From: Comamonadaceae bacterium G21597-S1
GTDB lineage: Bacteria > Pseudomonadota > Gammaproteobacteria > Burkholderiales > Burkholderiaceae_C
NCBI GenBank assembly: GCA_027214345.1
Contig: JAPWHR010000023.1
Coordinates: 1-48,643, forward strand
Direction of reading: 5' to 3'
DNA length: 48,643 nt
Shown: positions 1 through 10,000 of the stretch, piece by piece
Layout of the letters: each line of letters opens with the position of its first letter
How positions within the stretch are numbered: the stretch's first letter is position 1
Notes under the pieces: model-generated
Told to the model about the DNA's origin: nothing
Seen by the model: only the letters and a program-made list of their open reading frames with translations
The model's database searches: none
Translations under genes and position numbers: made by a program

Positions 1-47
1 ACTGGCTTTGCCAGGCCGTAGGGGGCGCCCCCCAGTGGGGGGTTCGG

Positions 48-71
48 CCGGTCGACACGAAGTGCGACCGG
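48..71. other. Stem-loop downstream of urtE
   Basis: Seven-base arms CCGGTCG (48-54) and CGACCGG (65-71) enclose a ten-base loop, 17 to 40 bases past the urtE stop. There is no T-tract on the minus-strand side, so an intrinsic terminator is not shown; it may be a dispersed intergenic hairpin or an mRNA 3' stabiliser. No gene is seen in bases 1-87. Confidence 0.3.
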
Positions 72-87
72 ACAGACGGGGGGCGTC

Positions 88-846
88 TTATATGGCGACC
101 AGCTCGCGCACCCCGTTGGCCTGCATGTCGGCCCCAGCGCCGCGGGCGATGAACTGGCCGCGCTGCATGACCAGGTAGTCGTCGGCCAGTTCCTCGGCGA
201 AGTCGTAATATTGCTCGACCAGCAGGATGGCCATGGTGCCGCGGTCGGCCAGCATGCGGATGACGCGGCCGATGTCCTTGATGATGCTGGGCTGGATACC
301 CTCGGTCGGCTCGTCGAGGATCAGCAGCCTGGGTCGTGCCGCCAATGCGCGCGCGATCGCCAGCTGCTGCTGCTGCCCGCCGGAGAGATCGCCGCCGCGG
401 CGTTGCAGCATCTGCTTGAGGACCGGGAACAGTTCGTACAGCTCCGGATCGATCGGCGTCGACGCGCTCTTGTAGGCCAGCCCCATGCGCAGGTTCTCCT
501 CGACCGTCAGCCGCGCGAAGATCTCGCGCCCCTGCGGCACGAAACCGATGCCGGCACGGGCCCGCGCGAACGGCGTCTGGGCGTGGATGTCCTGGCCATC
601 GAAGCGGATGCTGCCACTGCGGATCGGCACCAGGCCCATCAGCGACTTGAGCAAGGTGGTCTTGCCCACGCCGTTGCGCCCGAGCAGCACCGTCACCTTG
701 CCCAGGCGGGCCTGCAGGCTGACGCCGCGCAGGATGTGGGAGCCCCCGTAATACTGGTTGACGTCCCGCACGTCCAGCACCGGCGGCGCGTCGTCGGCCA
801 GCCGTGGCTCCGGGGCGGCCAGCACCGCGTTCATGTCATCGGCCAA
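88..846 (-). CDS. urtE: Urea ABC transporter ATP-binding subunit UrtE
   Basis: One of the two ATPases of the urea importer UrtABCDE, acting on the cytoplasmic face with UrtD. Seen: Walker A GRNGVGKT at residues 56-63, signature LSGGQ at 154-158, Walker B LLILDEP at 174-180. After the D-loop it reads LLVEQY, so Gln replaces the usual H-loop His, as in LivF/UrtE proteins. Start: TTG at 846 has GAGG six bases upstream and overlaps urtD by 11 bases; ATG at 834, just past the urtD stop, is the alternative and costs four residues. It is the last urt gene in the window. The fold is LivF-like; the urea assignment rests on the complete urtABCDE order and the linked urease genes. Confidence 0.93.
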   Translation of the reverse strand: MADDMNAVLAAPEPRLADDAPPVLDVRDVNQYYGGSHILRGVSLQARLGKVTVLLGRNGVGKTTLLKSLMGLVPIRSGSIRFDGQDIHAQTPFARARAGIGFVPQGREIFARLTVEENLRMGLAYKSASTPIDPELYELFPVLKQMLQRRGGDLSGGQQQQLAIARALAARPRLLILDEPTEGIQPSIIKDIGRVIRMLADRGTMAILLVEQYYDFAEELADDYLVMQRGQFIARGAGADMQANGVRELVAI

Positions 847-1714
847 GATACACCTCGATCACTCTTTCATCGGCCTGGACCTCGTCCAGTGTTCCCTGGG
901 CCAGTACGGAGCCATCGCACAACACGGTGACGATTTCCGAGATCGTGCGGATGAAGCTCATGTCGTGCTCGACCACCATCAGCGAATGCTTGCCCTTGAG
1001 CGAGAGGAACAGCTCGGCCGTGCGTTCGGTCTCCTCATCGGTCATGCCGGCCACCGGCTCGTCGAGCAACAGCAGCTTGGGCTCCTGCACCAGCAACATG
1101 CCGATCTCCAGCCATTGCTTCTGGCCGTGGCTCAGGTTGCCGGCGAGCCGGTTCACGTCGTCGGCCAGGTGGATGGTGTGCAGCAGCTCGGCCAGGTGAT
1201 CGGCCTGCGCGGAGTCAAGCCGGAACAGCATCGACGCGCGCACGCCCTTGTCCATCTTGAGCGCCAGCTCCAGGTTCTCGAACACGGTCAGCTGCTCGAA
1301 CACCGTGGGCTTCTGGAACTTGCGTCCGATGCCCAGCTGGGCGATCTGCGGCTCCTTGTAGCGCAGCAGGTCGATCGTGCTGCCGAAGAATACCGTGCCA
1401 GCGTCGGGCCGGGTCTTGCCGGTGATGATGTCCATCATCGTCGTCTTGCCGGCACCATTGGGGCCGATGATGCAGCGCAGTTCGCCGGGGGCGATGTCGA
1501 GCGACAGCTTGTTGATCGCCTTGAAGCCGTCGAAGCTGACGCTGACGTCTTCCAGGTACAGGATGCGTCCATGCGTGACGTCGACCTCGCCGTCCGGCAT
1601 CGCAATGCGCGAAAAGCCGGCCTGCCGCCCACCCGACTCGGTCCGGCCGACGGTCTGCGCCACCGCCAGCTGCTCGCGCCGCAGCGCGCCTTCTTCCATC
1701 AGCTCGGGGGTCAT
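836..1714 (-). CDS. urtD: Urea ABC transporter ATP-binding subunit UrtD
   Basis: Second ATPase of the urea importer, LivG-like, 292 residues. Seen: Walker A GPNGAGKT at 84-91, signature variant LSHGQ at 194-198, Walker B LLLLDEP at 214-220 and the H-loop His at 250 (VVEHD). The first 45 or so residues precede the ABC fold and are not conserved-looking, so a start further in cannot be excluded. The ATG at 1714 overlaps the urtC stop as ATGA, which indicates translational coupling. Its 3' end overlaps the start of urtE. Confidence 0.93.
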   Translation of the reverse strand: MTPELMEEGALRREQLAVAQTVGRTESGGRQAGFSRIAMPDGEVDVTHGRILYLEDVSVSFDGFKAINKLSLDIAPGELRCIIGPNGAGKTTMMDIITGKTRPDAGTVFFGSTIDLLRYKEPQIAQLGIGRKFQKPTVFEQLTVFENLELALKMDKGVRASMLFRLDSAQADHLAELLHTIHLADDVNRLAGNLSHGQKQWLEIGMLLVQEPKLLLLDEPVAGMTDEETERTAELFLSLKGKHSLMVVEHDMSFIRTISEIVTVLCDGSVLAQGTLDEVQADERVIEVYLGR

Positions 1715-2865
1715 GCACCACCCCGCTTCCAGCGCCGCGCCAGGCCCACGATGCCATGGGGCAGGAACAGCGTCACGGCGATGAACAAGGCCCCCAGGAA
1801 ATACAGCCAGAACTCCGGGTAGGCCACGGTCAGCCAGCTCTTGGCGCCGTTGACGACGAAGGCGCCGACGATGGGCCCGATCAGGCTGGCCCGCCCGCCG
1901 ACGGCGGCCCAGATGGCGATCTCGATCGAGTTGGCCGGGCTCATCTCGCTAGGGTTGATGATGCCGACCTGGGGCACGTACAAGGCGCCGGCCACGCCGC
2001 ACATCATGGCCGAGATGGTCCAGATCGCCAGTTTGTAGCCAACCGGCGAATAGCCGCAGAACATCACGCGCGACTCGCCGTCGCGGATCGCCTGCAGCAC
2101 CCGGCCGAACTTGGCCCGCACCAGCGCGCGTGCCAGCAGGAAGAATCCCAGCAGGGTGCAACCGGTGAGCACGAACAGGAACATGCGCATGCCGGGCGTG
2201 GCGATCGCGATGCCCAGGATGCGCTTGAAGTCGGTGAAGCCGTTGTTGCCACCGAAGCCGGTCTCGTTGCGGAAGAACAGCAGCATGGCCGCGAAGGTCA
2301 TGGCCTGCGTGATGATCGAGAAATACACGCCCTTGATGCGCGAGCGGAACGCGAAATAGCCGAACACGAACGCCACCAGGCCCGGCACCAGCACCACCAG
2401 CAGCACGGTGGCGATGAAGCTGTCGCTCAATGCCCAGTGCCAGGGCATTTCCTTCCAGTCCAGGAACACCATGAAGTCCGGCAGGTCGCTCTTGTAGTTG
2501 CCTTCGCGGCCGATCTGGCGCATCAGGTACATGCCCATCACGTAGCCGCCGAGCGCGAAGAACAGGCCGTGGCCCAGGCTCAGGATGCCGGTGTAGCCCC
2601 AGATCAGGTCCATCGCCAGCGCCAGAATGGCGTAACACATGATCTTGCCCAGCAGCGCCACCGCATAGTCGCTCAGGTGCAGCGCGTGGCCCTCGGGCAC
2701 GACCAGGTTGAGCAGCGGCGCGAGCACGCACACCAGCAAGGCCGCGATCACGAACGCACTCCAGCCGGCGCGCGTGAGCAGCGGGCTGCGCGCGGGCAGC
2801 TGCACGGTTGGCCGGGGCGCGGACACAGCGGGAACGACAACACCTTCGTCGGTCTTCATCATCAT
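1711..2865 (-). CDS. urtC: Urea ABC transporter permease UrtC
   Basis: Inner-membrane permease of the urea importer, LivM-like, 384 residues. The reading frame stays open far upstream, but the start is fixed by the ATGA overlap of ATG 2865 with the urtB stop; two further ATGs follow directly (MMMK). An unstructured stretch of about 30 residues is followed by a series of hydrophobic segments with the LivM-type block GYTGILSLGHGLFF and a conserved cytoplasmic loop containing RDGESRVMFCGY. It ends with an Arg/Lys-rich tail (ARRWKRGG). It lies between urtB and urtD in the usual order. Confidence 0.93.
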   Translation of the reverse strand: MMMKTDEGVVVPAVSAPRPTVQLPARSPLLTRAGWSAFVIAALLVCVLAPLLNLVVPEGHALHLSDYAVALLGKIMCYAILALAMDLIWGYTGILSLGHGLFFALGGYVMGMYLMRQIGREGNYKSDLPDFMVFLDWKEMPWHWALSDSFIATVLLVVLVPGLVAFVFGYFAFRSRIKGVYFSIITQAMTFAAMLLFFRNETGFGGNNGFTDFKRILGIAIATPGMRMFLFVLTGCTLLGFFLLARALVRAKFGRVLQAIRDGESRVMFCGYSPVGYKLAIWTISAMMCGVAGALYVPQVGIINPSEMSPANSIEIAIWAAVGGRASLIGPIVGAFVVNGAKSWLTVAYPEFWLYFLGALFIAVTLFLPHGIVGLARRWKRGGA

Positions 2866-4442
2866 GCCTCCGCGCTGCGTCCCTTCATCGCGAAGATACC
2901 TTGCGGCCGCTTCTGGATGAAGACGATGATGAACACCAGCACCGCGATCTTGGCCAGCACCGCGCCGGCCCAGCCCTCGAGGAACTTGTTGAGCAGGCCC
3001 AGGCCCAGCGCCGCGTAGACCGTGCCCGCCAGCTGGCCCACGCCGCCGAGCACGACCACCAGGAAGGCGTCGACGATGTAGCTCTGCCCCAGGTCGGGGC
3101 CGACGTTGCCGATCTGGGAGAGCGCACAGCCAGCCAGACCGGCGATGCCCGAACCCAGCGCAAAGGCATAGGTGTCGACCCGCGCGGTGTTCACGCCCAT
3201 GCACGAGGCGATGGGCCGGTTCTGCGTGACGCCGCGCACGAACAGTCCGAGCCGGGTGCGCGCGATCAGCCAGGCCACGCCCAGCAGCACGGCGAAGGCG
3301 AAACCGATGATGACCAGCCGGTTGAACGGCAGGCTCAGGTTGCCCATGACCTGCACACCGCCGCTCATCCAGATCGGGTTCTCGACCGTGACGTTCTGGG
3401 CACCGAACACGGTGCGCGCCAGCTGCATCAGCATCAGGCTGATGCCCCAGGTCGCCAGCAAGGTCTCCAGCGGCCGGCCGTACAGGTGGCGGATGACCAA
3501 GCGTTCGAGCGCGGCACCCATCAGCGCCGCGGCCAGGAAAGACGCCGGAACCGCGGCCAGCAGGTACCACGCGAAGCCGCCCGGCAGGTAGGTCTGGAAC
3601 AGGCCCTGCACGACATACGTGGCATAGGCGCCGACCATCATCAGCTCGCCATGCGCCATGTTGATGACCCCCATCAGCCCGTAGGTGATGGCCAGGCCGA
3701 GCGCGACCAGCAGCAGGATGGAGCCCAGGCTCACACCGCTGAACATCGCCCCGAGCCGGTTGCCCCAGGCCAGGCGCTCCTCGACCTTGACCAGGCTGGC
3801 CTGCAGCGCAGACTGGACGCTGGCGTCGTCTTCCACGCGCAGCCGCTCGAGCAACACGGTCTTGGTATTGCGGTTGCGGCCGTCGGCCATCATGCGGGCC
3901 GCCTCCAGCCGCTTGGAAACGTCCGGGCTGCCGAGCAATATGGCGGCCTGCACCATCTCCAGCTGTTCACGCAAGCCGTCGTCCGTCTCTGCCGCCAGCG
4001 CCTTCTGCACCAGCGGCAACTTGCTTTCGTCGGTCTCGGCCAGCAGGGTCGCCACGGCGGATGCACGCACCTTCGCGTCCCGTGAAAACAGCTTGATCGC
4101 GGCCAGTGCGGTATCGATCTCGCCGCGCAGCCGGTTGTTGACCATCGCATCTTCGGCATCCGCCGGCAGCCTGGCATCGGCGCCAGTGACCGCGTCGATG
4201 GTCTTGTCGCCCCGCACGATGAAGATCTGGTCGCCGGAAAGTTTCACCGCGTCTTCGCCCAGCGCCTGCAGAAAGGCGGCCGTGCGTTCGTCCGCCTGGT
4301 CCAGCGTCCGGTTCATCGCGGCGATCCGGTCGTCGGTATCGCCGGCGGCGATCGCGCGCGCCTGTTCGGCCGTCAGGGCCTGGGCGGCACCACTGGCCAT
4401 CAGCAGCACCAGCGTCAGCCAGCGCAACATGCGTGCGGTCAT
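2862..4442 (-). CDS. urtB: Urea ABC transporter permease UrtB
   Basis: LivH-like permease of the urea importer, 526 residues, well above the roughly 290 of a plain LivH. The extra length is the N-terminal extension known from UrtB: a signal peptide (residues 1-22, ending AQA) and a soluble region to about residue 230, probably periplasmic and mostly helical. The permease part then starts (GVSLGSILLLVALGLAITYG) and includes VINMAHGELMMVGAY. Start: ATG at 4442 places the signal peptide first; an in-frame TTG at 4460 would add six polar residues. Coupled to urtC by ATGA. Confidence 0.92.
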   Translation of the reverse strand: MTARMLRWLTLVLLMASGAAQALTAEQARAIAAGDTDDRIAAMNRTLDQADERTAAFLQALGEDAVKLSGDQIFIVRGDKTIDAVTGADARLPADAEDAMVNNRLRGEIDTALAAIKLFSRDAKVRASAVATLLAETDESKLPLVQKALAAETDDGLREQLEMVQAAILLGSPDVSKRLEAARMMADGRNRNTKTVLLERLRVEDDASVQSALQASLVKVEERLAWGNRLGAMFSGVSLGSILLLVALGLAITYGLMGVINMAHGELMMVGAYATYVVQGLFQTYLPGGFAWYLLAAVPASFLAAALMGAALERLVIRHLYGRPLETLLATWGISLMLMQLARTVFGAQNVTVENPIWMSGGVQVMGNLSLPFNRLVIIGFAFAVLLGVAWLIARTRLGLFVRGVTQNRPIASCMGVNTARVDTYAFALGSGIAGLAGCALSQIGNVGPDLGQSYIVDAFLVVVLGGVGQLAGTVYAALGLGLLNKFLEGWAGAVLAKIAVLVFIIVFIQKRPQGIFAMKGRSAEA

Positions 4443-4524
4443 GAATCTGCCATTCGTCAAGAGTTGTCATCCAACGCGCGATGCACCGTCGGTGGCGCAT
4501 CACGCGATGCCTGGGATCGGTTCG

Positions 4525-4585
4525 CCGGACGGCGCCAGACACCGTCCGGAACACCGATGGCCACCACGGCAGCGGCGGCCATCGG
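4525..4585 (-). other. Two stem-loops between urtA and urtB
   Basis: Two perfect inverted repeats fill the 151-base gap after the urtA stop: CCGATGGCC (4554-4562) with GGCCATCGG (4577-4585), and CCGGACGG (4525-4532) with CCGTCCGG (4542-4549). Neither is followed on the minus strand by a T-run, so they are not clear terminators. Hairpins after the binding-protein gene of an ABC operon commonly protect the upstream mRNA and lower expression of the permease genes; that role is inferred here. Confidence 0.5.
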
Positions 4586-4593
4586 CTGCGGCC

Positions 4594-5877
4594 TTATTTC
4601 TTGGCCACTTCCATCTTCGCCGGCTCGTCGGGCTTCTTGTCGTTGCCTTCGATGAACGGGCTCCACGGCTTGGCCTTGACCGGACCCGGCGTCTTCCACA
4701 CCACGCTGAACTGGCCGTCGGCCTTGATCTCGCCGATGAACACCGACTTGTGCAGGTGGTGGTTCTTCTCGTCCATCTTGGACGTGATGCCCGACGGCGC
4801 GGTGAAGGTCTGGCCGGCCATGGCGGCGATGACCTTGTCGACATCGGTGGACTTGGCCTTCTCGACGGCCTGCTTCCACATGTTGATGCCGATGTAGGTG
4901 GCCTCCATCGGGTCGTTGGTCAGCGGCTTGTCCTTGTGGCCGGCGATGTTCTTGGCCTTGGCGTAGTCGCTCCACTTCTTGATGAAGGCGTCGTTGGTCG
5001 GGTTCTTGATCGACATGAAATAGTTCCATGCGGCCATGTGACCGACCAGCGGCTTGGTGTCCACGCCGCGCAACTCTTCCTCACCCACCGAGAACGCCAC
5101 TACGGGCACGTCCTTGGCCTTGAGGCCGGCATTGCCCAGCTCCTTGTAGAACGGCACGTTGGAGTCGCCGTTGATGGTGGACACGACGGCGGTCTTGCCG
5201 CCGGCGGAGAACTTCTTGATGTCGGCCACGATGGTCTGGTAGTCGCTGTGGCCGAACGGCGTGTATTTCTCGTCGATGTCCGACTCCTTCACGCCCTTGC
5301 TCTTGAGGTAGGCGCGCAGGATCTTGTTGGTCGTGCGCGGATACACGTAGTCGGTACCCAGCAGCACCCAGCGCTTGGCGGCGCCACCGTCCTTGCTCAT
5401 CAGGTAGTCGACAGCGGGAATGGCCTGCTGGTTCGGTGCGGCGCCGGTGTAGAACACGTTCTTGGACAGTTCCTCGCCTTCGTACTGCACCGGGTAGAAC
5501 AACAGGCCGTTCATCTCCTCGACCACCGGCAGCACCGACTTGCGCGAAACCGAGGTCCAGCAGCCGAAGATCACCGAAACCTTGTCCTGCCCGAGCAGTT
5601 GCTTGGTCTTCTCGGCGAACAGCGGCCAGTTCGATGCCGGGTCGACGACGACGGGCTCGAGCTTCTTGCCCAGCACGCCGCCCTTGGCGTTGATCTCGTC
5701 GATCGCCATCAGCACGGTGTCCTTGAGCACGGTCTCGGAGATGGCCATGGTGCCCGACAGGCTGTGCAGGATGCCGACCTTGATGGTGTCTCCCGACTGG
5801 GCGTGGGCTGGCACGACGGACAGGCCGGCCAGGGCGACGGCAGCGGTAAGTGCCTTGAGTGTGAAACGACGTTGCAT
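4594..5877 (-). CDS. urtA: Urea ABC transporter substrate-binding protein UrtA
   Basis: Periplasmic urea-binding protein that delivers urea to UrtBC, 427 residues. Start ATG 5877 gives a signal peptide MQRRFTLKALTAAVALAG with a likely cut after PAHA (about residue 26), and has GGAG nine bases upstream; in-frame codons up to 5925 would place 16 polar residues before the signal. The mature part begins DTIKVGILHSLSGTM, the start of the type I (Leu/Ile/Val, amide and urea) binding fold, and contains the family block GCWTSVSRKSVLPVVEE. First gene of the urt operon; a candidate regulatory dyad and -10 box lie 90-136 bases upstream. Confidence 0.94.
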   Translation of the reverse strand: MQRRFTLKALTAAVALAGLSVVPAHAQSGDTIKVGILHSLSGTMAISETVLKDTVLMAIDEINAKGGVLGKKLEPVVVDPASNWPLFAEKTKQLLGQDKVSVIFGCWTSVSRKSVLPVVEEMNGLLFYPVQYEGEELSKNVFYTGAAPNQQAIPAVDYLMSKDGGAAKRWVLLGTDYVYPRTTNKILRAYLKSKGVKESDIDEKYTPFGHSDYQTIVADIKKFSAGGKTAVVSTINGDSNVPFYKELGNAGLKAKDVPVVAFSVGEEELRGVDTKPLVGHMAAWNYFMSIKNPTNDAFIKKWSDYAKAKNIAGHKDKPLTNDPMEATYIGINMWKQAVEKAKSTDVDKVIAAMAGQTFTAPSGITSKMDEKNHHLHKSVFIGEIKADGQFSVVWKTPGPVKAKPWSPFIEGNDKKPDEPAKMEVAKK

Positions 5878-5967
5878 GTGGGCTGCTCCGGTTGATGGGG
5901 TCTGCAAATAAGCGGTTGTTGCCACACCAACCTCGATGCGGGGATCGGATCTGATGCGGACGTTTGG

Positions 5968-6013
5968 ATGCTAGGGATATCCCGTAGTCCCTGAAATACG
6001 CCGCATGGCGTAT
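5968..6013 (-). promoter_or_regulatory. Candidate urtA promoter with dyad operator
   Basis: A perfect 7-4-7 inverted repeat ATACGCC-GCAT-GGCGTAT occupies 5996-6013. On the minus strand it is followed, after 22 bases, by TAGCAT (5973 to 5968), four of six matches to a sigma-70 -10 box, which would centre the dyad near -43. A 10-bp palindrome GGGATATCCC (5974-5983) lies in between. No -35 box is evident, as expected of an activator-dependent promoter. A related dyad lies before ureA. The response regulator encoded next door is the natural candidate to bind; this is inference. Confidence 0.5.
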
Positions 6014-6105
6014 GCGAACCCCGCGACCGCCGGCACGCAGCCGCCAGCGCGCGGCGTTCGGGCGACACCGATGCCGTGCGCCACGCGCGCCGGCGCCGGG
6101 CGGGA

Positions 6106-7068
6106 TCAGCCTTCGAAGTTGGGATGCAACTGGCGGATGCGGCTCATGGCCATGCCGGCGGCCGCGGTGCGGGTCTCCACGCCCAGCTTGGCATAGACCC
6201 GCTCCAGGTGTTTCTTGACGGTGGCAGGGCTCGAGCCCACGATGTCGCCGATGTCGCGGTTGATCTTGCCCTTGATGACCCAGTACAACACCTCGGCCTC
6301 CTTGGCCGTGAGCTTGAAGGCCAGGCTGATGGACTCGACCACGGCCGCCTCCGACACCTCCTGCATCACGATCAGCCAGTCGTCGTCGCCGGTCTGGCGA
6401 TTCAGTCGCAGGGTCAGGCGGCGCGGCCCCTGTTCGGCACTGAGCCGGGGCGGCTCGATCTGGGCCTCGGCGTCCTTGAGGTGCCGCCGCAACCAGTCCA
6501 CCACCGGCTGCGGCGCCTGGGGTGCGCTGGTGCCGTAATACTGCAGCAGCAGGTCACGGGCCAGCGGCGTCTGCCACATCAGCCGCCCGTCGCTGGCGCG
6601 CACCGTGATGCTGGCATATCCGAAGGCATCGAGCGCGTTGCGCGCCTGGCGTGCCTGGCGCGCGCCCTGCATGTGCACATGCATGCGGGCCAGCACCTCC
6701 TTGGGCTTGATCGGCTTGGTGACATAGTCGACACCGCCGGCGTCCAGCGCGGCCACCAGATGTTCGGTCTCGGTCAGGCCGGTCATGAAGATGATCGGGA
6801 TATGCGCGGTCGACGGATCGGCCTTGAGCCGCTTGGCCACCTCGAAGCCGTCCATGCCGGGCATCATCGCGTCGAGCAGCACGATGTCGGGCAGGGCCTG
6901 CGCAGCACGCCGCAGCGCCGAGGCGCCGTCGATGGCCACCAGCACGGTATAACCGGACTCGTCCAATGCGTCGTGCAACACCGCAAGGTTGTCCGGCACG
7001 TCGTCGACGATCAGCACCACGTCGTTGTTGGCGCGATCGAGCGTGCGGTCCAGCGAATGGGTATTCAT
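6106..7068 (-). CDS. LuxR/NarL-type response regulator, partner of the adjacent permease-kinase
   Basis: DNA-binding response regulator of 320 residues. Receiver domain at about 17-130 with acidic pair D22-D23, phospho-acceptor D66 (VLLDAMMPGMDG), T96 and K118 (VTKPI). A linker of about 120 residues follows, longer than in NarL. The LuxR-type helix-turn-helix spans about 252-305 (LTAKEAEVLYWVIKGKINRD, then PATVKKHLERVYAKL). ATG 7068 overlaps the kinase stop as ATGA, so the two are made together. It lies between the divergently transcribed urt and ure operons, so control of urea uptake and urease is the likely task. The signal and binding site are not proven. Confidence 0.9.
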   Translation of the reverse strand: MNTHSLDRTLDRANNDVVLIVDDVPDNLAVLHDALDESGYTVLVAIDGASALRRAAQALPDIVLLDAMMPGMDGFEVAKRLKADPSTAHIPIIFMTGLTETEHLVAALDAGGVDYVTKPIKPKEVLARMHVHMQGARQARQARNALDAFGYASITVRASDGRLMWQTPLARDLLLQYYGTSAPQAPQPVVDWLRRHLKDAEAQIEPPRLSAEQGPRRLTLRLNRQTGDDDWLIVMQEVSEAAVVESISLAFKLTAKEAEVLYWVIKGKINRDIGDIVGSSPATVKKHLERVYAKLGVETRTAAAGMAMSRIRQLHPNFEG

Positions 7069-10000
7069 GGTGGTGCAGCGGTCGATTCGTCCAGCGCCGG
7101 AGCGATCAGGCGGCCCATGGCCTCGAACTGGAATTGTCGCGCCAGCGTGCGCAGCTGCGCGACCAGCTCGCTGCATTCGGGTTGGGCCTGATCGATCTGC
7201 GCCAGCTGGCTCATGATGCCGCGGTAATACCCCAGCTGCACCACCTCCTGCAAGGCCAGCAGCACGCCGTGCGCAGGCCAGACGGGTGGCTCCGCAGGCG
7301 CCGATGCAACGGCCTGGGCCACGGGTTCGGCCGCCTCCTCCAGCCAGTGCAGACCCAGCCGGCGTCCCAGCCAGTCCAGCAACTCGCCGTGGCGCACCGG
7401 CTTGAGGATGAAGTCGTCGGGGCGGATACCCACGTCGTTGTCCAGCCCCTTGTCGAACGCATTGGCCGACACGATGGCGATGCAGGCGTGGCCGGGGTCG
7501 ATGCGGCGCAGCCGGCGTATCGTCTCCCAGCCGTCGATGCCCGGCATGGCCAGGTCCATCAGGATGGCGTCGGGCCGGTAACCGGCGGCCAGCAGGTCCA
7601 GGCAGTCGTGGCCGCTGGCGGCCGTACGCAGCGTGAACCCCAGCGGCGCGAGCAGATGCACCAGCAAGGTGGCGTCGGCCTCTTCGTTGTCGACGACGAG
7701 CACCGAGCGGCGCGCACCGGCATAGGCACGCCGTGCACGGGGCGGTGCCACGGCGGACGCGATCGCTGGCGTCGGGTGGTGCACCTCGGGCAGGAACAGC
7801 TTGACCCGGAACACCGAACCCTGGCCGGGCGTGCCGCTGGCACTGAGCTCGCCGCCCATCAGGTCGGTCAACATCTTGGCAATGGTCAGGCCCAGGCCGG
7901 CCCCGGGCGCGCCATGGGCCGACGGCGCGGTACCACGTGCGAACGGCTCGAAGATCTGCGCCAGCTCGCGCTCGGTCAGGCCCGGCCCGGTATCGGCAAC
8001 CTCGACCGTGGCCATCTCGCGCGCATAACGCACCCGCAGCGTCACGCTGCCGGTGGAGGTGAACTTGATCGCATTGCCCAGCAGGTTGATCAGGATCTGA
8101 CGCACCCGCTTCTCGTCCGCACGCACGATCTCGGGCAGGCTGCCTTCGGCCTCGAACCGGAAGCCCAGGCCCTTGTCCGCCGCCTGCAGCTCGAACATGC
8201 CGGCCATCTCCAGCACGCCATCGGCAAACCGCATCGGCTTGAGGGACAGCGTCAGCTTGCCGCTCTCGATGCGGGCGATGTCCAGTGTGCCTTCGATCAG
8301 CGACAGCAGGTGTTCGCCGCCGCGCTTGATCACGCTCACGGCCTGCCGCCGGTGGGCTGGCACGCCGACATCTTCCCCCATCAGCTGGGCATACCCGAGG
8401 ATGCTGTTGAGCGGTGTGCGCAACTCGTGGCTGATCGCGCTGATGTAGCGGCTCTTGGCCTGGTTCGCGCGCTCGGCCACCTGCTTGGCATGCTGCAGCG
8501 CTTCGTCTGTCTGTTTGTGCGACTCGATCTCGCGCATCAGCAGATGGGTCTGCCGGTTCGACTCCTCCTGCGCCACCTGCCGGGTCTTGTGCGCCAGCAC
8601 CAGCCACCAGGCGACGATGCCGGACACCACCAGCATCGCCATGAACGCCTTGAGGAAACCGGCGCGCAGGCTGTGGCCGATGGCCACGGCGTCCGGCGCC
8701 AGCGCGCCCAGGGCCTGCACCTCCTGGCGGTACAGCAGGCCGAAGACGGTGACCAACAGCGGAACGATGACCAGCATCAGCAGCAGGAAATGCCCCAGTC
8801 CGGTGTCCAGGTAGGGCCAGATGCGCCGCGGCAGCAACCAGCGCAAGGCACCTGACCACTGCGACGACAGGCTGGCGTGTGGCTTGCACAGGTCGCCGCA
8901 GCGCGCGTCCAGCGTGCAGCACAAGGAGCAGATCGGTCCCTGGTAGGCCGGGCAATGCGCCATGTCCGGCCCCTCGTAGTCGCGCTCGCAGATCACGCAG
9001 CGGCGCAACGCGGGCAGCGTGGTGCCGGCGGCGTCGGCATCGGGCGCCTGCGGCCGCGCGATGTAATAACGCCCGCCGGTAAGCCAGGCCAGCAGCGGTG
9101 CGACCGTCAGCGCCGTGGCCATCGCGATCACGGCGGAGAAGGCTTGCGCCAGCGCACCGAACAGGCCCAGGTGCGCGGCGATCGACAACCCCGAGGCGAG
9201 CACCATCGCGCCGACCCCGACCGGGTTGATGTCGTACAGGTGCGCGCGCTTGAACTCGATGCCCGGCGGCGACAGGCCCAGCGGCTTGTTGATGACCAGG
9301 TCGGCCACCACGGCCATGATCCACGCAATGGCGATGTTGGAGTACAGGCCCAGCACGTCGCCCAGGGCCTGGAACACGTTCATCTCCATCAGCATGAAGG
9401 CGATCAAGGTGTTGAAGACCACCCACACCACACGCCCGGGGTGGCTGTGCGTCAGGCGCGAGAAGAAATTGCTCCAGGCCAGCGAACCGGCGTAGGCGTT
9501 GGTCACGTTGATCTTGATCTGCGACACGACAACGAACAACGCGGTTGCGGCGACGGCCCAGCCATAGTGCGGGAACACGTATTCGTATGCCGCCAGGTAC
9601 ATCTGGTTCGGATCGACGGCGCGTTCGATCGGCACCATGTGGGTGATCGCCAGATAGGCCAGCAAGGCGCCGCCGATCATCTTGACCACGCCCAGCACCA
9701 CCCAGCCCGGGCCGCCGGCCAGCACGCCGAACCACCAGCGGCGGCGGTTGGTGTCGGTGCGCACCGGCATGAATCGCAGGTAGTCCGCCTGTTCGCCCAT
9801 TTGCGTGATGAGCGCGATGCCGACGGTCAAGGAAGCGCCAAACAGGTGCAGATCGAAACCGTCGTCGCCACCCTTCTCACCAACATAGTGCGTGACGCCT
9901 GCAAATGCACCGGGATCGCGCATCAGCACATAGGCGAACGGTACGACCAGCATCACCAGCCACAGCGGCTGGGTCCAGACCTGCAGCCGGCTGATCACCG

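Noticed and set aside
758-1822. Long plus-strand open frames opposite urtE, urtD and urtC (also at 1756-3018 and 2808-4085)
   Set aside because: They are antisense to clear urt genes, have His/Gln/Arg-rich low-information products and no ribosome sites; long shadow frames are expected at this GC content.
5878-6105. Sigma-54 promoter before urtA
   Set aside because: I looked on the minus strand for GG and GC ten bases apart with the right neighbours and found none.
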